Shown here in pieces: positions 40,791 to 49,533 of a stretch of DNA of 64,000 nucleotides; the first letter of the stretch is position 1; each line of letters starts with the position of its first letter. Origin of the DNA: Bryobacterales bacterium KBS 96 (GTDB taxonomy: Bacteria > Acidobacteriota > Terriglobia > Bryobacterales > Bryobacteraceae). The notes under the pieces are model-generated. The model was given only the letters and a program-made list of their open reading frames with translations, was not told where the DNA came from and made no database searches. A program made the position numbers and the translations under genes. The stretch is taken from NCBI GenBank assembly GCA_000381625.1, contig KB906767.1, positions 5,509,357 to 5,573,356 of the forward strand, in the 5' to 3' direction.

Positions 40791-41798
40791 CTACGATGGA
40801 ACGGCTTCGACGAACAGCTTGCCGGCAATCGCGAACCGTAGCGCATCAATGCCGGTTCCGGTCACGCTGGAAATTTCGAGGAAATCGTGGCCGCGTTCTT
40901 TCGTTTTTTTTCTAACGGCCTCGATGCGTGCCGGGTCCTGGCATACGTCGATTTTCGTGGCAACCACTAACATAGGTTTTTCCGCGAGATGCTCGCTAAA
41001 GCTGCGAAGCTCATCGAGAATCACATCGAAATCGTGGGCTGGGTCGCGGCCGCTCATCTCCGAGACGTCCACGAGGTGTACTAATAGCCGTGTCCGTTCG
41101 ACGTGCCGCAGGAATTGGATGCCCAAGCCGTGTCCTTCATGAGCGCCTTCGATGAGTCCAGGGATATCGGCGACGACGAACGTACGCTCCCCTGCTTCGA
41201 CTACTCCAAGGTTCGGTTCCAGCGTAGTGAATGGGTAGTCCGCGATCTTGGGGCGCGCCGCGGAAATGCGTGAAATCAGCGTCGACTTGCCCGCGTTGGG
41301 GAACCCAACCAAACCCACATCGGCCAGCAGTTTCAATTCCAGGCGCAAACGCCGCTCGTCGCCGGGTTTGCCTTCTTCGTGTTCGGTAGGCGCCTGGTGC
41401 GTGGACGTAGCGAAACGTGCATTGCCGCGCCCTCCGCGGCCTCCACGGGCTACTAGAAACGTTTGATCCGCCGCCGTGAAATCGAAGAGTTCCTCGCGAG
41501 TCTCCGCGTCGTAGACCGTGGTGCCCACGGGCACGGCGACTTTGATTGAATGCCCTTCCCGGCCGGTCCGGTTGCTGCCTTCGCCGTGACGGCCACGCTC
41601 GGCCTTGTGCTCCGGATTGTAGCGAAGATGGAGCAGCGTGTTGTAGTGCGGATTCGCAATCAGCACTACGTCGCCGCCGCGCCCGCCGTCGCCGCCGCTG
41701 GGACCGCCGCGCGGAACGAATTTCTCCCGCCGAAAAGCCAGGCAGCCGTTTCCTCCGTCGCCGGCCTTCACGGAAATGATTACTTCGTCTATGAACAC
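40791..41798 (-). CDS. obg: GTPase Obg/CgtA
   Basis: The 335-residue protein starts with GTG at 41798 ([26 protein letters not shown]), the Obg fold glycine-rich domain, then the G motifs GFPNAGKS (G1), [16 protein letters not shown] (G3) and ATKIDV (G4), the full set. It acts in ribosome large-subunit assembly and stress control. It belongs to the rplU-rpmA-obg cluster. No clear ribosome site precedes the GTG. A terminator sits 33 bases upstream, so it may have limited or separate expression. Confidence 0.95.
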   Translation of the reverse strand: MFIDEVIISVKAGDGGNGCLAFRREKFVPRGGPSGGDGGRGGDVVLIANPHYNTLLHLRYNPEHKAERGRHGEGSNRTGREGHSIKVAVPVGTTVYDAETREELFDFTAADQTFLVARGGRGGRGNARFATSTHQAPTEHEEGKPGDERRLRLELKLLADVGLVGFPNAGKSTLISRISAARPKIADYPFTTLEPNLGVVEAGERTFVVADIPGLIEGAHEGHGLGIQFLRHVERTRLLVHLVDVSEMSGRDPAHDFDVILDELRSFSEHLAEKPMLVVATKIDVCQDPARIEAVRKKTKERGHDFLEISSVTGTGIDALRFAIAGKLFVEAVPS

Positions 41799-41830
41799 GG
41801 GATTGAACTTGCAGGGAGTGTCTGAACAGC

Positions 41831-41856
41831 AAAAAGGGGCGGCATTAGCCGTCCCC
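41831..41856 (-). terminator. Intrinsic terminator between rpmA and obg
   Basis: On the minus strand GGGGACGGC-TAAT-GCCGCCCC (41856-41836) pairs nearly perfectly and is followed at once by TTTTT (41835-41831). This is a standard rho-independent terminator placed after rpmA and only 33 bases before the obg start. Confidence 0.85.
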
Positions 41857-41879
41857 GAATAGATGCGGTAGGCGTTCCG

Positions 41880-42137
41880 CTAGCTCTGAGCGATAACGTT
41901 AACGTACTTCCCGAGGCGGCCGCGATCGCGAAATTCGACCGTTCCGGGGATCGCCGCGAACAAGGTGTCATCTTTGCCGAGACCGACGTTCTTGCCCGGC
42001 TTGTAGCGGGTGCCGCGCTGGCGCACGATAATGGAGCCCCCCGTCACGAATTCGCCCGAGAAAACCTTGATGCCCAGCCGCTGCGAGTTCGAGTCGCGGC
42101 CATTCTTGGAGCTGCCTAAACCTTTTTTATGTGCCAT
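41880..42137 (-). CDS. rpmA: Ribosomal protein bL27
   Basis: The 85-residue product begins [22 protein letters not shown] and has [31 protein letters not shown], the bL27 text. It contacts the tRNA ends at the peptidyl-transferase centre. It follows rplU by 24 bases and is followed by a strong terminator. Confidence 0.96.
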   Translation of the reverse strand: MAHKKGLGSSKNGRDSNSQRLGIKVFSGEFVTGGSIIVRQRGTRYKPGKNVGLGKDDTLFAAIPGTVEFRDRGRLGKYVNVIAQS

Positions 42138-42161
42138 GACTATTTACCTCGTCAACTCGGC

Positions 42162-42470
42162 TTAGCCGATAATCTCTTCCACCTTTACCCGCGTGTAAGC
42201 CTGGCGATGGCCGATGGTGCGTTTGTATTGCTTCTTGCGCTTGAATTTAAAGACCAAGATCTTATCGCCGCGGCCGTGGGCGGTAATCTTACCGCGAACA
42301 CGGGCCGCCTTCACGGCGTCGCCGAGGGTTAGACCGTTGTCTCCGGAAACCGCTAGAACGCGATCGAATTCAACAGGGGCGCCGACCTCGCCAGCAAGCG
42401 TATCGACATCAATAGTTTGGCCGGGCGCAACGCGATACTGCTTTCCGCCCGTTTCAATTACAGCGTACAT
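42162..42470 (-). CDS. rplU: Ribosomal protein bL21
   Basis: The product has 102 residues: MYAVIETGGKQYRVAPGQ at the start and KFKRKKQYKRTIGHRQAYTRVKVEEI at the end, the bL21 pattern. It binds 23S rRNA domain V/VI. It is the first gene of the rplU-rpmA unit; a sigma-70-like promoter lies at 42565-42594. Confidence 0.96.
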   Translation of the reverse strand: MYAVIETGGKQYRVAPGQTIDVDTLAGEVGAPVEFDRVLAVSGDNGLTLGDAVKAARVRGKITAHGRGDKILVFKFKRKKQYKRTIGHRQAYTRVKVEEIIG

Positions 42471-42898
42471 AACGATAACCTTTTCTGCGGGTTAGCGGCC
42501 TTAATGCGCAACACCAGAAAGCTGGACACAACCCAGGTATAAGCAGCGCCGGCCGAACTCTTTCATCATACTCGATGGCTTACCCGTTTGTCACTTCCGG
42601 TACGGCAAAAGCGGGCAGTGATCAAGCAGCGCGCCCGTTTAGCGGTCCCCCGCGCAAACCGGGCGACTACTCATCGAAATGCTTTCGCTGAATGGTCTAT
42701 TATGTCTCAAGTGCGGACGAGCGCGGCGACGTATCCGCATGGCGCTGGTAAGGAGCGTACGGAGGAGTCCTCGCGCGCCCTTACGATTTGTGATCGCTGT
42801 GGCTGACGATCGGAAAGCGGCTTCACGAATGCCGGAAAGCCGGCGCTTGCTTACTTTGATGGAAACTGAATCGAGATTTGCCTCACGCTGCCGGCCAC
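42471..42898. other. Divergent intergenic region before rplU
   Basis: These 428 bases separate rplU (minus) from the kinase gene (plus). The part near rplU holds the promoter candidate at 42565-42594 and a leader of about 90 bases. The part near 42600-42890 contains only short frames with unlike composition and no conserved gene was recognised. Confidence 0.4.
42565..42594 (-). promoter_or_regulatory. Sigma-70-like promoter of rplU-rpmA
   Basis: On the minus strand GTGACA (42594-42589), an 18-base spacer and TATGAT (42570-42565) match TTGACA/TATAAT at five of six positions each. The start would lie near 42558, giving a leader of about 88 bases, room for autoregulation by a ribosomal protein, though no structure was modelled. 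Confidence 0.55.
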
Positions 42899-43453
42899 AT
42901 GTTGCGGATTGACATTCCCGTTCCCTCGGTTGTCGTTTTGATTGGCGCTTCCGGGGCTGGAAAGTCGTCGCTTGCACGAGCGCTTTTCAAGCAGACGGAA
43001 ATATTGTCGTCCGATCGATTTCGTGCGTTCATTTCGGACAACGAAAACGACCAGGCCGCCACTGCCGATGCATTCCAATTGCTTTATTTGGTGGCTCGAA
43101 AGCGGCTCCGGCGGAAACGGTTGTGCGTTATCGATGCGACGAACATTCGCGAACGAGACCGCGCAGGCTACGTCACGCTGGCTCGGGAGTTCGATTGTCC
43201 GGCCGTGGCGATCGTTTTAGATCCGGGGATCGATATCTGTATTGAAAGGACAACAGCGCGGCGGGATCGGGATATCTTGCCGGAAATTGTGCGGCAGCAG
43301 TACGCCGAACTGCGGCGGTCTCTGCATTCGCTCAACCACGAAGGGTATTCGCGGATATGGCTCCTGCGTGACTCTTTACCCGGAGCCGTTACTGTGTTTA
43401 GGCAGACTGCCTCGGTTCAAGCGCACACATCGCCAACTGGCGAAACGGTTTGA
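42899..43453 (+). CDS. AAA/P-loop kinase, polynucleotide-kinase-like
   Basis: With the ATG at 42899 the product has 184 residues; a TTG start 21 bases earlier is possible. It has a Walker A site GASGAGKSSLAR, SDRFRAFISDNEND and a later CVIDATNIRERDRAGYV, the pattern of small P-loop kinases related to the Pnkp kinase domain. It probably phosphorylates nucleic acid or a small metabolite. It overlaps the convergent FliT-like gene by 37 bases. Confidence 0.72.
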   Translation: MLRIDIPVPSVVVLIGASGAGKSSLARALFKQTEILSSDRFRAFISDNENDQAATADAFQLLYLVARKRLRRKRLCVIDATNIRERDRAGYVTLAREFDCPAVAIVLDPGIDICIERTTARRDRDILPEIVRQQYAELRRSLHSLNHEGYSRIWLLRDSLPGAVTVFRQTASVQAHTSPTGETV

Positions 43454-43746
43454 GATGGCGAATACGCCGCGATCACCGCTGCACCTGACTGACACTCGTT
43501 CAGAAGTTGCTGTATATGCGCGCGCTCGGAAGTTGCGATGAGGATCGCCTGCTGAATGCTGGCGCGGGCGTCGGCTCTGGCGAACGCAGTCATCTCTGGA
43601 GCTAGCGACGTCACGAGCGCGCGGTTTTCCGCGAGAAGATTCGTCAGACGCACATGGTCCCGTTGCGCAACGGCTGCCACGATTTCGGCATTTAGATGCC
43701 GCAGCCGTTCCTCGGAATTGGTGCTCACGCTGCTTTCAATTGCCAT
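43417..43746 (-). CDS. FliT-like small protein after fliD
   Basis: The start is placed at 43746 (MAIESSVSTNSEERLRHLNAEI), which overlaps the fliD stop by 11 bases and avoids a longer frame inside fliD. The 109-residue product is helical (VAAVAQRDHVRLTNLLAENRALV; ADARASIQQAILIATSERAHIQQLLNECQS). Genes in this place after fliD/fliS often encode FliT, the FliD chaperone. Sequence does not prove it. No fliS gene is visible in the window. Confidence 0.55.
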   Translation of the reverse strand: MAIESSVSTNSEERLRHLNAEIVAAVAQRDHVRLTNLLAENRALVTSLAPEMTAFARADARASIQQAILIATSERAHIQQLLNECQSGAAVIAAYSPSQTVSPVGDVCA

Positions 43747-45100
43747 TCGAGTTTTTGTTGTTCGTATTGAACAGGCCTTCATAGAAAGTGTTCTGCTGTT
43801 CGAGTTGGTAGATTGCGGCATCGGACTGAGAAAGCTGGGTCAGAAGCGTTTGTTGAAAATTGTTGATGTAATCGACCTGATCGCCGATCGTAGAGTTCAG
43901 GTTGTTTAGCGATGCCGTGAGTTGTTCTTCTTCGTTCTTGATGGCGCCGGTGACTGGATCTTCAAGATTTTGGAGAGCCGAGTTGGCGGCCTGTATGAAA
44001 CCCGACGTGCAAGTTCCCAAGTAGCTCGAAAGCGCGCTGAAACCCTGAGAGGCGGAAGCCTGGAATTCAGTCGAGTTGAATGTCAAGTGTCCGCTATTGT
44101 CCAGATCGAGCCCAAGGAACGAAAGTGGAGAAGAACTTCCGCCGGTGTAGCCATTAATGGCATGCAGCGCCGACTGGGCGCTAAACAAGACGCTGTCGCC
44201 CTGTAGCGCGTTCCCGCTCTGGCCGTGAGATTTGCCGAGTTGATCGGCCGTTGCGTTGTAAGCGGTCACAAACGACTGCAACGCCTTCTGGATCGCTGTT
44301 GTGTCCTGATTAATGGCAATCGTAGTGGGAGAACCGGTATTGGTTCCGAGCAGATTGACGGTTACCCCAGGTGAAAGCGTGATGGTATCGGAGTTACTGG
44401 TGATCGACGTCGGGAGCCCATCGAGTTTGTAGCTGGCCAGCGTGCCAGTGGCTACGGTGTCGAGTAGATCGTTCGCGCCGTCGTTCAATTGCACCGATAC
44501 GGGCCCCAGATCTTTCGATTGGAGGGCGAGCCTGTAATCGGGAGCGCTGCTGCCGCCGACATTCACGATGGAAGCGGTGACGCCAAGCGAAGAACTCCCA
44601 TTGATTGCGTCAACCAGCCCCTGAAGAGTGCTTTGTGCCGGAGTGACGCTTGTGTTCACTCCATCGACCGTTAAGGTGAAAGATGAGGCAGAGCTGATAT
44701 TTTGCGATGCCGGGTTGTTCACGGTCTGAAAACCGGAGGCGCTTACGGTCTGCGTGCGGGAGCCGAGATTGGTCACCTCAAGCGTGTAAACGCCCGTTGA
44801 CGCTCCGGCTGACAGTGAGACGCTAGCTACTGAAGGATTTCCGACCGAGGTCGAGAGCGACGCCAAACCCGTAGCGTTCGATAACGCCGCGACAGCGCTC
44901 TGCAGTCCCGTAAAAGTGTTGTCGAGCGATTGCAGCGCGTTCTGTTGCGCCTGCGCGTTTTGCTGCTGAATCTGCAGGTTTTGTAGATTCAGCGATTGCA
45001 ACTGCACGGCACGGGTGAGAACCTGCTGGAAATCCTGGGAATATTTGCTCTGGCCGCCGAACGTGGCCACGGTGATCAGGGGGTTAATTGAGGTTGACAT
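43736..45100 (-). CDS. fliD: Flagellar hook-associated protein 2, cap protein FliD
   Basis: The 454-residue protein starts MSTSINPLITVATFGGQSKYSQDFQQVLTRAVQLQS, then has the D2-type domains (GVYTLEVTNLGSRTQTVSA, DPASQNISSASSFTLTVDG) and the FliD_C region VTAYNATADQLGKSHG...LQGDSVLFSAQSAL...PLSFLGLDLDNSGHLTFN. The C-terminal helix (LLTQLSQSDAAIYQLEQQNTFYEGLF) is typical. It caps the flagellum and helps flagellin fold. No Sec signal, as expected for type III export. Confidence 0.92.
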   Translation of the reverse strand: MSTSINPLITVATFGGQSKYSQDFQQVLTRAVQLQSLNLQNLQIQQQNAQAQQNALQSLDNTFTGLQSAVAALSNATGLASLSTSVGNPSVASVSLSAGASTGVYTLEVTNLGSRTQTVSASGFQTVNNPASQNISSASSFTLTVDGVNTSVTPAQSTLQGLVDAINGSSSLGVTASIVNVGGSSAPDYRLALQSKDLGPVSVQLNDGANDLLDTVATGTLASYKLDGLPTSITSNSDTITLSPGVTVNLLGTNTGSPTTIAINQDTTAIQKALQSFVTAYNATADQLGKSHGQSGNALQGDSVLFSAQSALHAINGYTGGSSSPLSFLGLDLDNSGHLTFNSTEFQASASQGFSALSSYLGTCTSGFIQAANSALQNLEDPVTGAIKNEEEQLTASLNNLNSTIGDQVDYINNFQQTLLTQLSQSDAAIYQLEQQNTFYEGLFNTNNKNSNGN

Positions 45101-45158
45101 CTTGTACTCGCGATCGAGGTCGTCTATGAGTTTTCGGACCGGGAGCTATAGGACTAGT

Positions 45159-45224
45159 GCGAGGCATGCCTCGCCCTTACACGCTCCGGAGAGTTTTATT
45201 GTAGGGGCGTCGCATGCGACGCCC
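45159..45224. repeat. Two facing palindromes with GCATGC cores (REPIN-like)
   Basis: Palindrome 1 is GCGAGGCATGCCTCGC (45159-45174) and palindrome 2 is GGGCGTCGCATGCGACGCCC (45205-45224). With the flanks they read as two copies of one unit in opposite directions: GTA(A/G)GGGCG on the inner side of both. The arms differ by compensating changes (GAGG/CCTC against GTCG/CGAC). The pair lies between flagellin and fliD. Confidence 0.7.
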
Positions 45225-45311
45225 GCTCGGCCGCAAGTTACACAAAAGTGAGCTGGCATTTGGCCTCCAAGTTTATGATCGGCTGAGATTGGCATGTCAT
45301 TAGAAAGAGTT

Positions 45312-45344
45312 GAGGGGCCGCCGCGTTTCCCACGGCGCCCCCTC
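45312..45344 (-). terminator. Terminator-like hairpin after flagellin
   Basis: On the minus strand GAGGGGGCGCCGTG, loop GGAAA, CGCGGCGGCCCCTC (45344-45312) pairs over 12 of 14 positions plus one G-U. It lies 17 bases after the flagellin stop. The following AACTCTTTC is only partly T-rich, so termination may be incomplete. Confidence 0.65.
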
Positions 45345-45360
45345 CGAAGGCTCACTCAGA

Positions 45361-46200
45361 TTATTGGAGGAGCTTCAGGACGGACTGCGGGATCTGGTTC
45401 GCTTGCGACAGCGCAGCCATCGTAGACTGCATCAGGGTCTGAGACTTGGCCAGGTTAGCCGCCTCGGAAGCAATGTCGGCGTCGCGAATTCGGGATTCGT
45501 CAGCCGCATAGTTGGTTACCTGCGACTGTGCGAGGCCGATGGCGAAGTTGAGCTGGTTAATGCCGGCGCCGACCGTTCCCTGGACCTGACCGAGCGTGCC
45601 GATTGCGGCCGCGATGGTCGCAATAGCCGCTTGCGCAGCCGTTGCATCGCCAATAGTGACGCCATTCAGCGCGAGTCCGGTTGCATCGACTGCAGTCGCC
45701 GAGAGGTCAATTGATTCAGTCGCCTGTCCGATCTGGGCGCCGTTACTCGTGCCGAGACCACCGCCGATATAGACAGACAGGTTCGTCTTGAAGTCAGTCG
45801 ATCCTCCACCCAGGCCGATGTTGGCGGCTTGGCGTGTGATTTCCGCGACGTCGTTTTTGAATTCGTTATCCAGGGTGGCGTAATCGCCGGTGAACGTGCC
45901 GGAAGCACCCTGCACCGCCAGCGTCTTCAGACGGTCCAGAATCTGCGAAATATTCTGGGTGCCGCCATCGATGATCTGCAACTGACTGACGCCATCATTC
46001 GCATTGCGTATGCCCTGGCTCAGTTCAGTCCGCTGATTGCGGAGCGCATTGGCGATCGCCATCCCGGCGGGATCGTCGGCCGCACTGTTGATCCGGTACC
46101 CGGAGGTCAACCGGTTGATGGTGGTCTGCTGGAAGTTGCTGTTGACGGACAGATTCTGCTGGCCGTACAACGAAGCAATATTGGTTTGAATAGAAAGCAT
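45361..46200 (-). CDS. fliC: Flagellin
   Basis: The 279-residue flagellin has the conserved N-terminal D0/D1 part (NLSVNSNFQQTTINRLTSGYRINSAADDPAGMAIANALRNQ) and C-terminal part (NYAADESRIRDADIASEAANLAKSQTLMQSTMAALSQANQIPQSVLKLL). The middle is short, so D2/D3 are almost absent. It begins after a strong AAAGGAG. It forms the filament. A sigma-28 promoter-like site lies 88 bases upstream, and two probable glycan genes follow on the same strand upstream. Confidence 0.95.
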   Translation of the reverse strand: MLSIQTNIASLYGQQNLSVNSNFQQTTINRLTSGYRINSAADDPAGMAIANALRNQRTELSQGIRNANDGVSQLQIIDGGTQNISQILDRLKTLAVQGASGTFTGDYATLDNEFKNDVAEITRQAANIGLGGGSTDFKTNLSVYIGGGLGTSNGAQIGQATESIDLSATAVDATGLALNGVTIGDATAAQAAIATIAAAIGTLGQVQGTVGAGINQLNFAIGLAQSQVTNYAADESRIRDADIASEAANLAKSQTLMQSTMAALSQANQIPQSVLKLLQ

Positions 46201-46287
46201 TTTCGTTTTCTCCTTTGACTCTCAGCAGATTCTTCCGCCAGCTTCGTAGCTCTTGCTATTGCTGGCTGCCTTCTGCTGTCAGTAGCC

Positions 46288-46313
46288 TTATCGACGTTCC
46301 AGCAGGGGCTTTA
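46288..46313 (-). promoter_or_regulatory. Sigma-28 (FliA)-type promoter of flagellin
   Basis: The minus strand reads TAAAGCCC, ten bases, GTCGATAA, close to TAAAGTTT-N11-GCCGATAA, with the spacer one base shorter. It is 88 bases before the flagellin ATG, on the correct strand, as expected for class 3 flagellar genes. Confidence 0.65.
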
Positions 46314-46323
46314 GAAAAAATTG

Positions 46324-47637
46324 TCAGTGACAATTCCTTGCCGCGGCGCGGTAGGGGTGATCGGCCGTGTAGTAGTTCACGAGCCGCCCTTCGTGCTCGA
46401 GCAACACTTCGCAATCCAGGCCGAGCTTCTCCATTTCGGCAACGATGTCTTTTGCCCGCCACTGAGCCGCCACGATTACGAGGTCCACAGGTTCTTGCTT
46501 CAGCACGCGAGCCGGGCGAATCATCTGTCCGCTGCCGGGCACATACGTTCCGGTTTTCCCTTCGTCGGAATCCACAACCAGCGGGAATCTAAATGCATCT
46601 ATGCCGTAGGCATTCAGAAACGCAGCGCATTTGCCGACACCACCCCAAATAGCGGCGCGTTTTCCGCTACGGTAGATTTCGTCGAGCTGCCCGGAAATTT
46701 TCGCGGGAGATTTGCGGGCTGTACAAAAGAAATCCGTCGCGGCCCTCAGCCGCAAAACCTGATCCGCGAAATACTCGGTGCCGAGAAAGGCGTACACGAC
46801 CTCGCCGTTGTAGCCGTGACCTAGCTCTTCCAGCCGGAACTGCGAGCGCGCGAGCATCTTCTGAAACGACTGAGTGGTGAAGTGAGAATAGTGTTCGTAG
46901 TAGAAGTCGCCGAGCCGCCCGACTTCCACGGCGCGGTCAATGCAGGGAACTTCGAAATACAACTGAACCTCGCGCTGCAGCAGCGCTGCTGCGAAGTTGA
47001 TTCCCTGTAGAAGGCTGAGAGGGCTTGTCAGGTGCTCCAGAACGTGGCGGCTGACGATCATGTCCGGTTTCAGTTCGGGGATATGCCGGAATGGATCGAA
47101 TAGGGCGGCGCGAAGCTCAACGTTCGATGCGCCGGCATGCTGGGCGCCGTGCGGATCGAATCCGATATAGCGACCGGCCGGGCGCGCCTCCGCGAGCGCC
47201 GCCAGAAAATGACCGTCGCCATGACCGATCTCGACAATTGTGGGCGCAGCAGGAACACGAGCCAGCGTTTCTTCACGGAGCTGGCGAATAAATCCACTCC
47301 AGGACGCTCCGCGGTTGAACATCAGGTTTGGCTTCGCGGAGTAGGGGACGTTCGAATAGTCGAAGGCAGCGTTAAACACATGCCCGCAGTCGACGCAGCG
47401 AACGAAATCGAGTGGAAGCCGCGGCATGGTTTGGGCCTCCACCTGGCTCGCCGGCCAGGCGATCATCGCCAGAGGTTGTTTCCCTCCGTCGTAAAAGGGA
47501 GCCCCGACGTGGAAGCCGCACGCCGGGCATTCCGCGCTGCGCATCTGCCTCACTTGCGCGGAGATCTCCTGTCCGGAGAGCGCCGCGGCCGCATCATTAT
47601 TGGCGACACCAGCGGCTAAAGATTCCAAAGTAAGCAT
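46324..47637 (-). CDS. C-methyltransferase with zinc-binding N-terminus (sugar or peptide C-methylation)
   Basis: The 437-residue product has an N-terminal zinc site (ECPACGFHVG and CVDCGHVF), a SAM-binding core TIVEIGHGDGHFLAALA, then SRHVLEHLTSPLSLLQG and EVPCIDRAVEVGRLGDFYYEHYSHFT, and a C-terminal domain (GKCAAFLNAYGIDAF, VVDSDEGKTGTYVPGSG). This matches NDP-sugar C-methyltransferases. The 41-base overlap with the preceding gene suggests either coupling or a start at an internal Met near 47544. It probably works on flagellin glycan, by context. Confidence 0.78.
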   Translation of the reverse strand: MLTLESLAAGVANNDAAAALSGQEISAQVRQMRSAECPACGFHVGAPFYDGGKQPLAMIAWPASQVEAQTMPRLPLDFVRCVDCGHVFNAAFDYSNVPYSAKPNLMFNRGASWSGFIRQLREETLARVPAAPTIVEIGHGDGHFLAALAEARPAGRYIGFDPHGAQHAGASNVELRAALFDPFRHIPELKPDMIVSRHVLEHLTSPLSLLQGINFAAALLQREVQLYFEVPCIDRAVEVGRLGDFYYEHYSHFTTQSFQKMLARSQFRLEELGHGYNGEVVYAFLGTEYFADQVLRLRAATDFFCTARKSPAKISGQLDEIYRSGKRAAIWGGVGKCAAFLNAYGIDAFRFPLVVDSDEGKTGTYVPGSGQMIRPARVLKQEPVDLVIVAAQWRAKDIVAEMEKLGLDCEVLLEHEGRLVNYYTADHPYRAAARNCH

Positions 47638-49444
47638 TTTCTAGTCCCTCGACAAATAGCTTTGAATTGAATACCGGCGTATTGGTCAAATGCGGCCGGA
47701 GTTCCCGCCGCAGACGGGCTAGCGTGGCCGTGTCGTTCGCAAGGTGGCTGGCTCTATCCGTGTATTCTTGCGACGATTCGGCGATCAAGCCCGTCAGCCC
47801 GCTATAGGCCAGCAGTGAGCATCCAAACCTGCTCATCGGGTGCCCGCCCAGCAACCCGATTACCGGAACCCCCATCCAGAGCGCTTCGCAAGTGGTGGTC
47901 CCGCCGTTGTACGGCGAAGTGTCCAAAGCGATATCGACCTCTTCTGAATAGGTTGCGAGCACCTGTGTTCGGTTGCCGGCCCGCATTTCGATTCGTTTTT
48001 GATCGATATCCCGATCACGGAAGAGCCGGAGTAGCCGCTCCCTGGTAAATGGATCTTTGTAGTTGCCATACATCAACAGGAGTTTGGAATCCGGATTCGC
48101 TTTTAGAATGGCCGTCCAGATATCGGCGATTGCGGGACCGATCTTCGCGGGATTATTAAAGCAGCCGAACGTAATAAATCCATTCTTCTCAAATGGCGGA
48201 CCGCCTATTTTGGGAGCGTACGGGATTTGTTCAAAACAGACGCTGCTTGAGGGCAAGCGCAATGGTTCCTCAACAAAGGGCGAGGGCTCGTTTATCGGAG
48301 CGATCACTTCGTCCGCGATGACGTAGTCGACGGCCTCGAGCCCGGTTGAATCCAGATAGCCGCACCAGGTTGCCTGGACCGGCGCTGGTTTACGGGCCAT
48401 CAGGCACAATCGATGCCCGCCCGTATGGCCAGACAAGTCCACGAGAATATCGATCTTGGCTTCCTGAATGAGGCGGGCGGCATCCGCGTCGCTGGTGTCT
48501 AAAATCGATATCCAGTGATCCGCACTCTTTTTGATGTGGCCGCTGTAATCGTCTTCCCTATTGTTCGCAAAACAGAAAACTTCGACGTTTTCACGGCGGT
48601 GCGCGGCCAGAACGTGCTTCGTCCAGTAGGAGACTACATGATGGCGAAAGTCTCCGGATACATATCCGATTCGTAACCGGCGGTCGGCCGTTCGTTCATT
48701 CTTGTGATCGGGCCACTGGCTCTTGAAGCGTGCAGCGAACCGGTCTCCCCATTCTTTGTGCATTGCGCGGAGGCGAGCGCCCGTGATGCTGGGTTCGTAA
48801 TGCATCGTGAACAGCATTCCGCTGTGAAGAGCAGCATCGTAGGGACGCGCCGCCAGGTATTGCTCGTAATAAGGCATGGCGGTCTCCATGTCCCCAATGC
48901 GGGAATATCCCAAAGCAAGCGCTCCAATCGCATCGCTGCATTTCGAATCGAGGACCAGCGCGTGCGTCGCATGGATGAGCCCGGCGCTCACCCTTCCCTT
49001 ATTGATGAGGATGGCGCCCAAAGCTCCCAGCGGCCGTGCATCGTGCGGCTTTAGCTCGTGCGCTTTCAGCGCGTATTCTTCGGCCTTGTCGAGTTTGTTT
49101 GAAACCCGGCACGCAACAGACGCATTGACCAGAGCCTCGAACCGATTGGGGTCGATCGCGAGCGCTTTTTCGGAATAGACGATCGATTCTTCCGGGTTGG
49201 CCAGCAGCAGATGACAGTGGCCAATTGCGGCATAGATATTGGCTTCGCTGATTTTTAGACTTTCGAGCTTGCCCGCAACTTCCTCGAAAATCGCGAGCGC
49301 TTTGGTGTGCCTTCCCGCGGTCTGGAGCGCCACGCCTTCCTGAAAACGGGAATTGATACGTCGGAGAAGTGTGTGGTCGACGCCTCGGATAACCGGTTGT
49401 GCATGAAAGGGCGGCCCACCTTTCCGGCGCGCGGTTGACTTCAT
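47597..49444 (-). CDS. TPR and SPINDLY/OGT-type O-GlcNAc transferase-like glycosyltransferase
   Basis: The first 240 of 615 residues are TPR repeats (IYAAIGHCHLLLANPEESIVYSEKALAIDPN and following copies). The catalytic half reads IGYVSGDFRHHVVSY, DILVDLSGHTGGHRL, RKPAPVQATWCGYLDSTGL and PYNGGTTTCEALWMGVPVIGLLG, the glycosyltransferase family 41 signature. It would attach a sugar to Ser or Thr of protein. Its position between flagellin and a C-methyltransferase suggests flagellin glycosylation. Confidence 0.87.
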   Translation of the reverse strand: MKSTARRKGGPPFHAQPVIRGVDHTLLRRINSRFQEGVALQTAGRHTKALAIFEEVAGKLESLKISEANIYAAIGHCHLLLANPEESIVYSEKALAIDPNRFEALVNASVACRVSNKLDKAEEYALKAHELKPHDARPLGALGAILINKGRVSAGLIHATHALVLDSKCSDAIGALALGYSRIGDMETAMPYYEQYLAARPYDAALHSGMLFTMHYEPSITGARLRAMHKEWGDRFAARFKSQWPDHKNERTADRRLRIGYVSGDFRHHVVSYWTKHVLAAHRRENVEVFCFANNREDDYSGHIKKSADHWISILDTSDADAARLIQEAKIDILVDLSGHTGGHRLCLMARKPAPVQATWCGYLDSTGLEAVDYVIADEVIAPINEPSPFVEEPLRLPSSSVCFEQIPYAPKIGGPPFEKNGFITFGCFNNPAKIGPAIADIWTAILKANPDSKLLLMYGNYKDPFTRERLLRLFRDRDIDQKRIEMRAGNRTQVLATYSEEVDIALDTSPYNGGTTTCEALWMGVPVIGLLGGHPMSRFGCSLLAYSGLTGLIAESSQEYTDRASHLANDTATLARLRRELRPHLTNTPVFNSKLFVEGLENAYFGIFSRWCRQ

Positions 49445-49533
49445 ACCGCATGTATCGGCGGTTACACCGTTCGACTTCAGACCGCGCCGGAAGAATTACT
49501 CTACTTTGACATTTGTCCGGCTTGCTCCACTTC

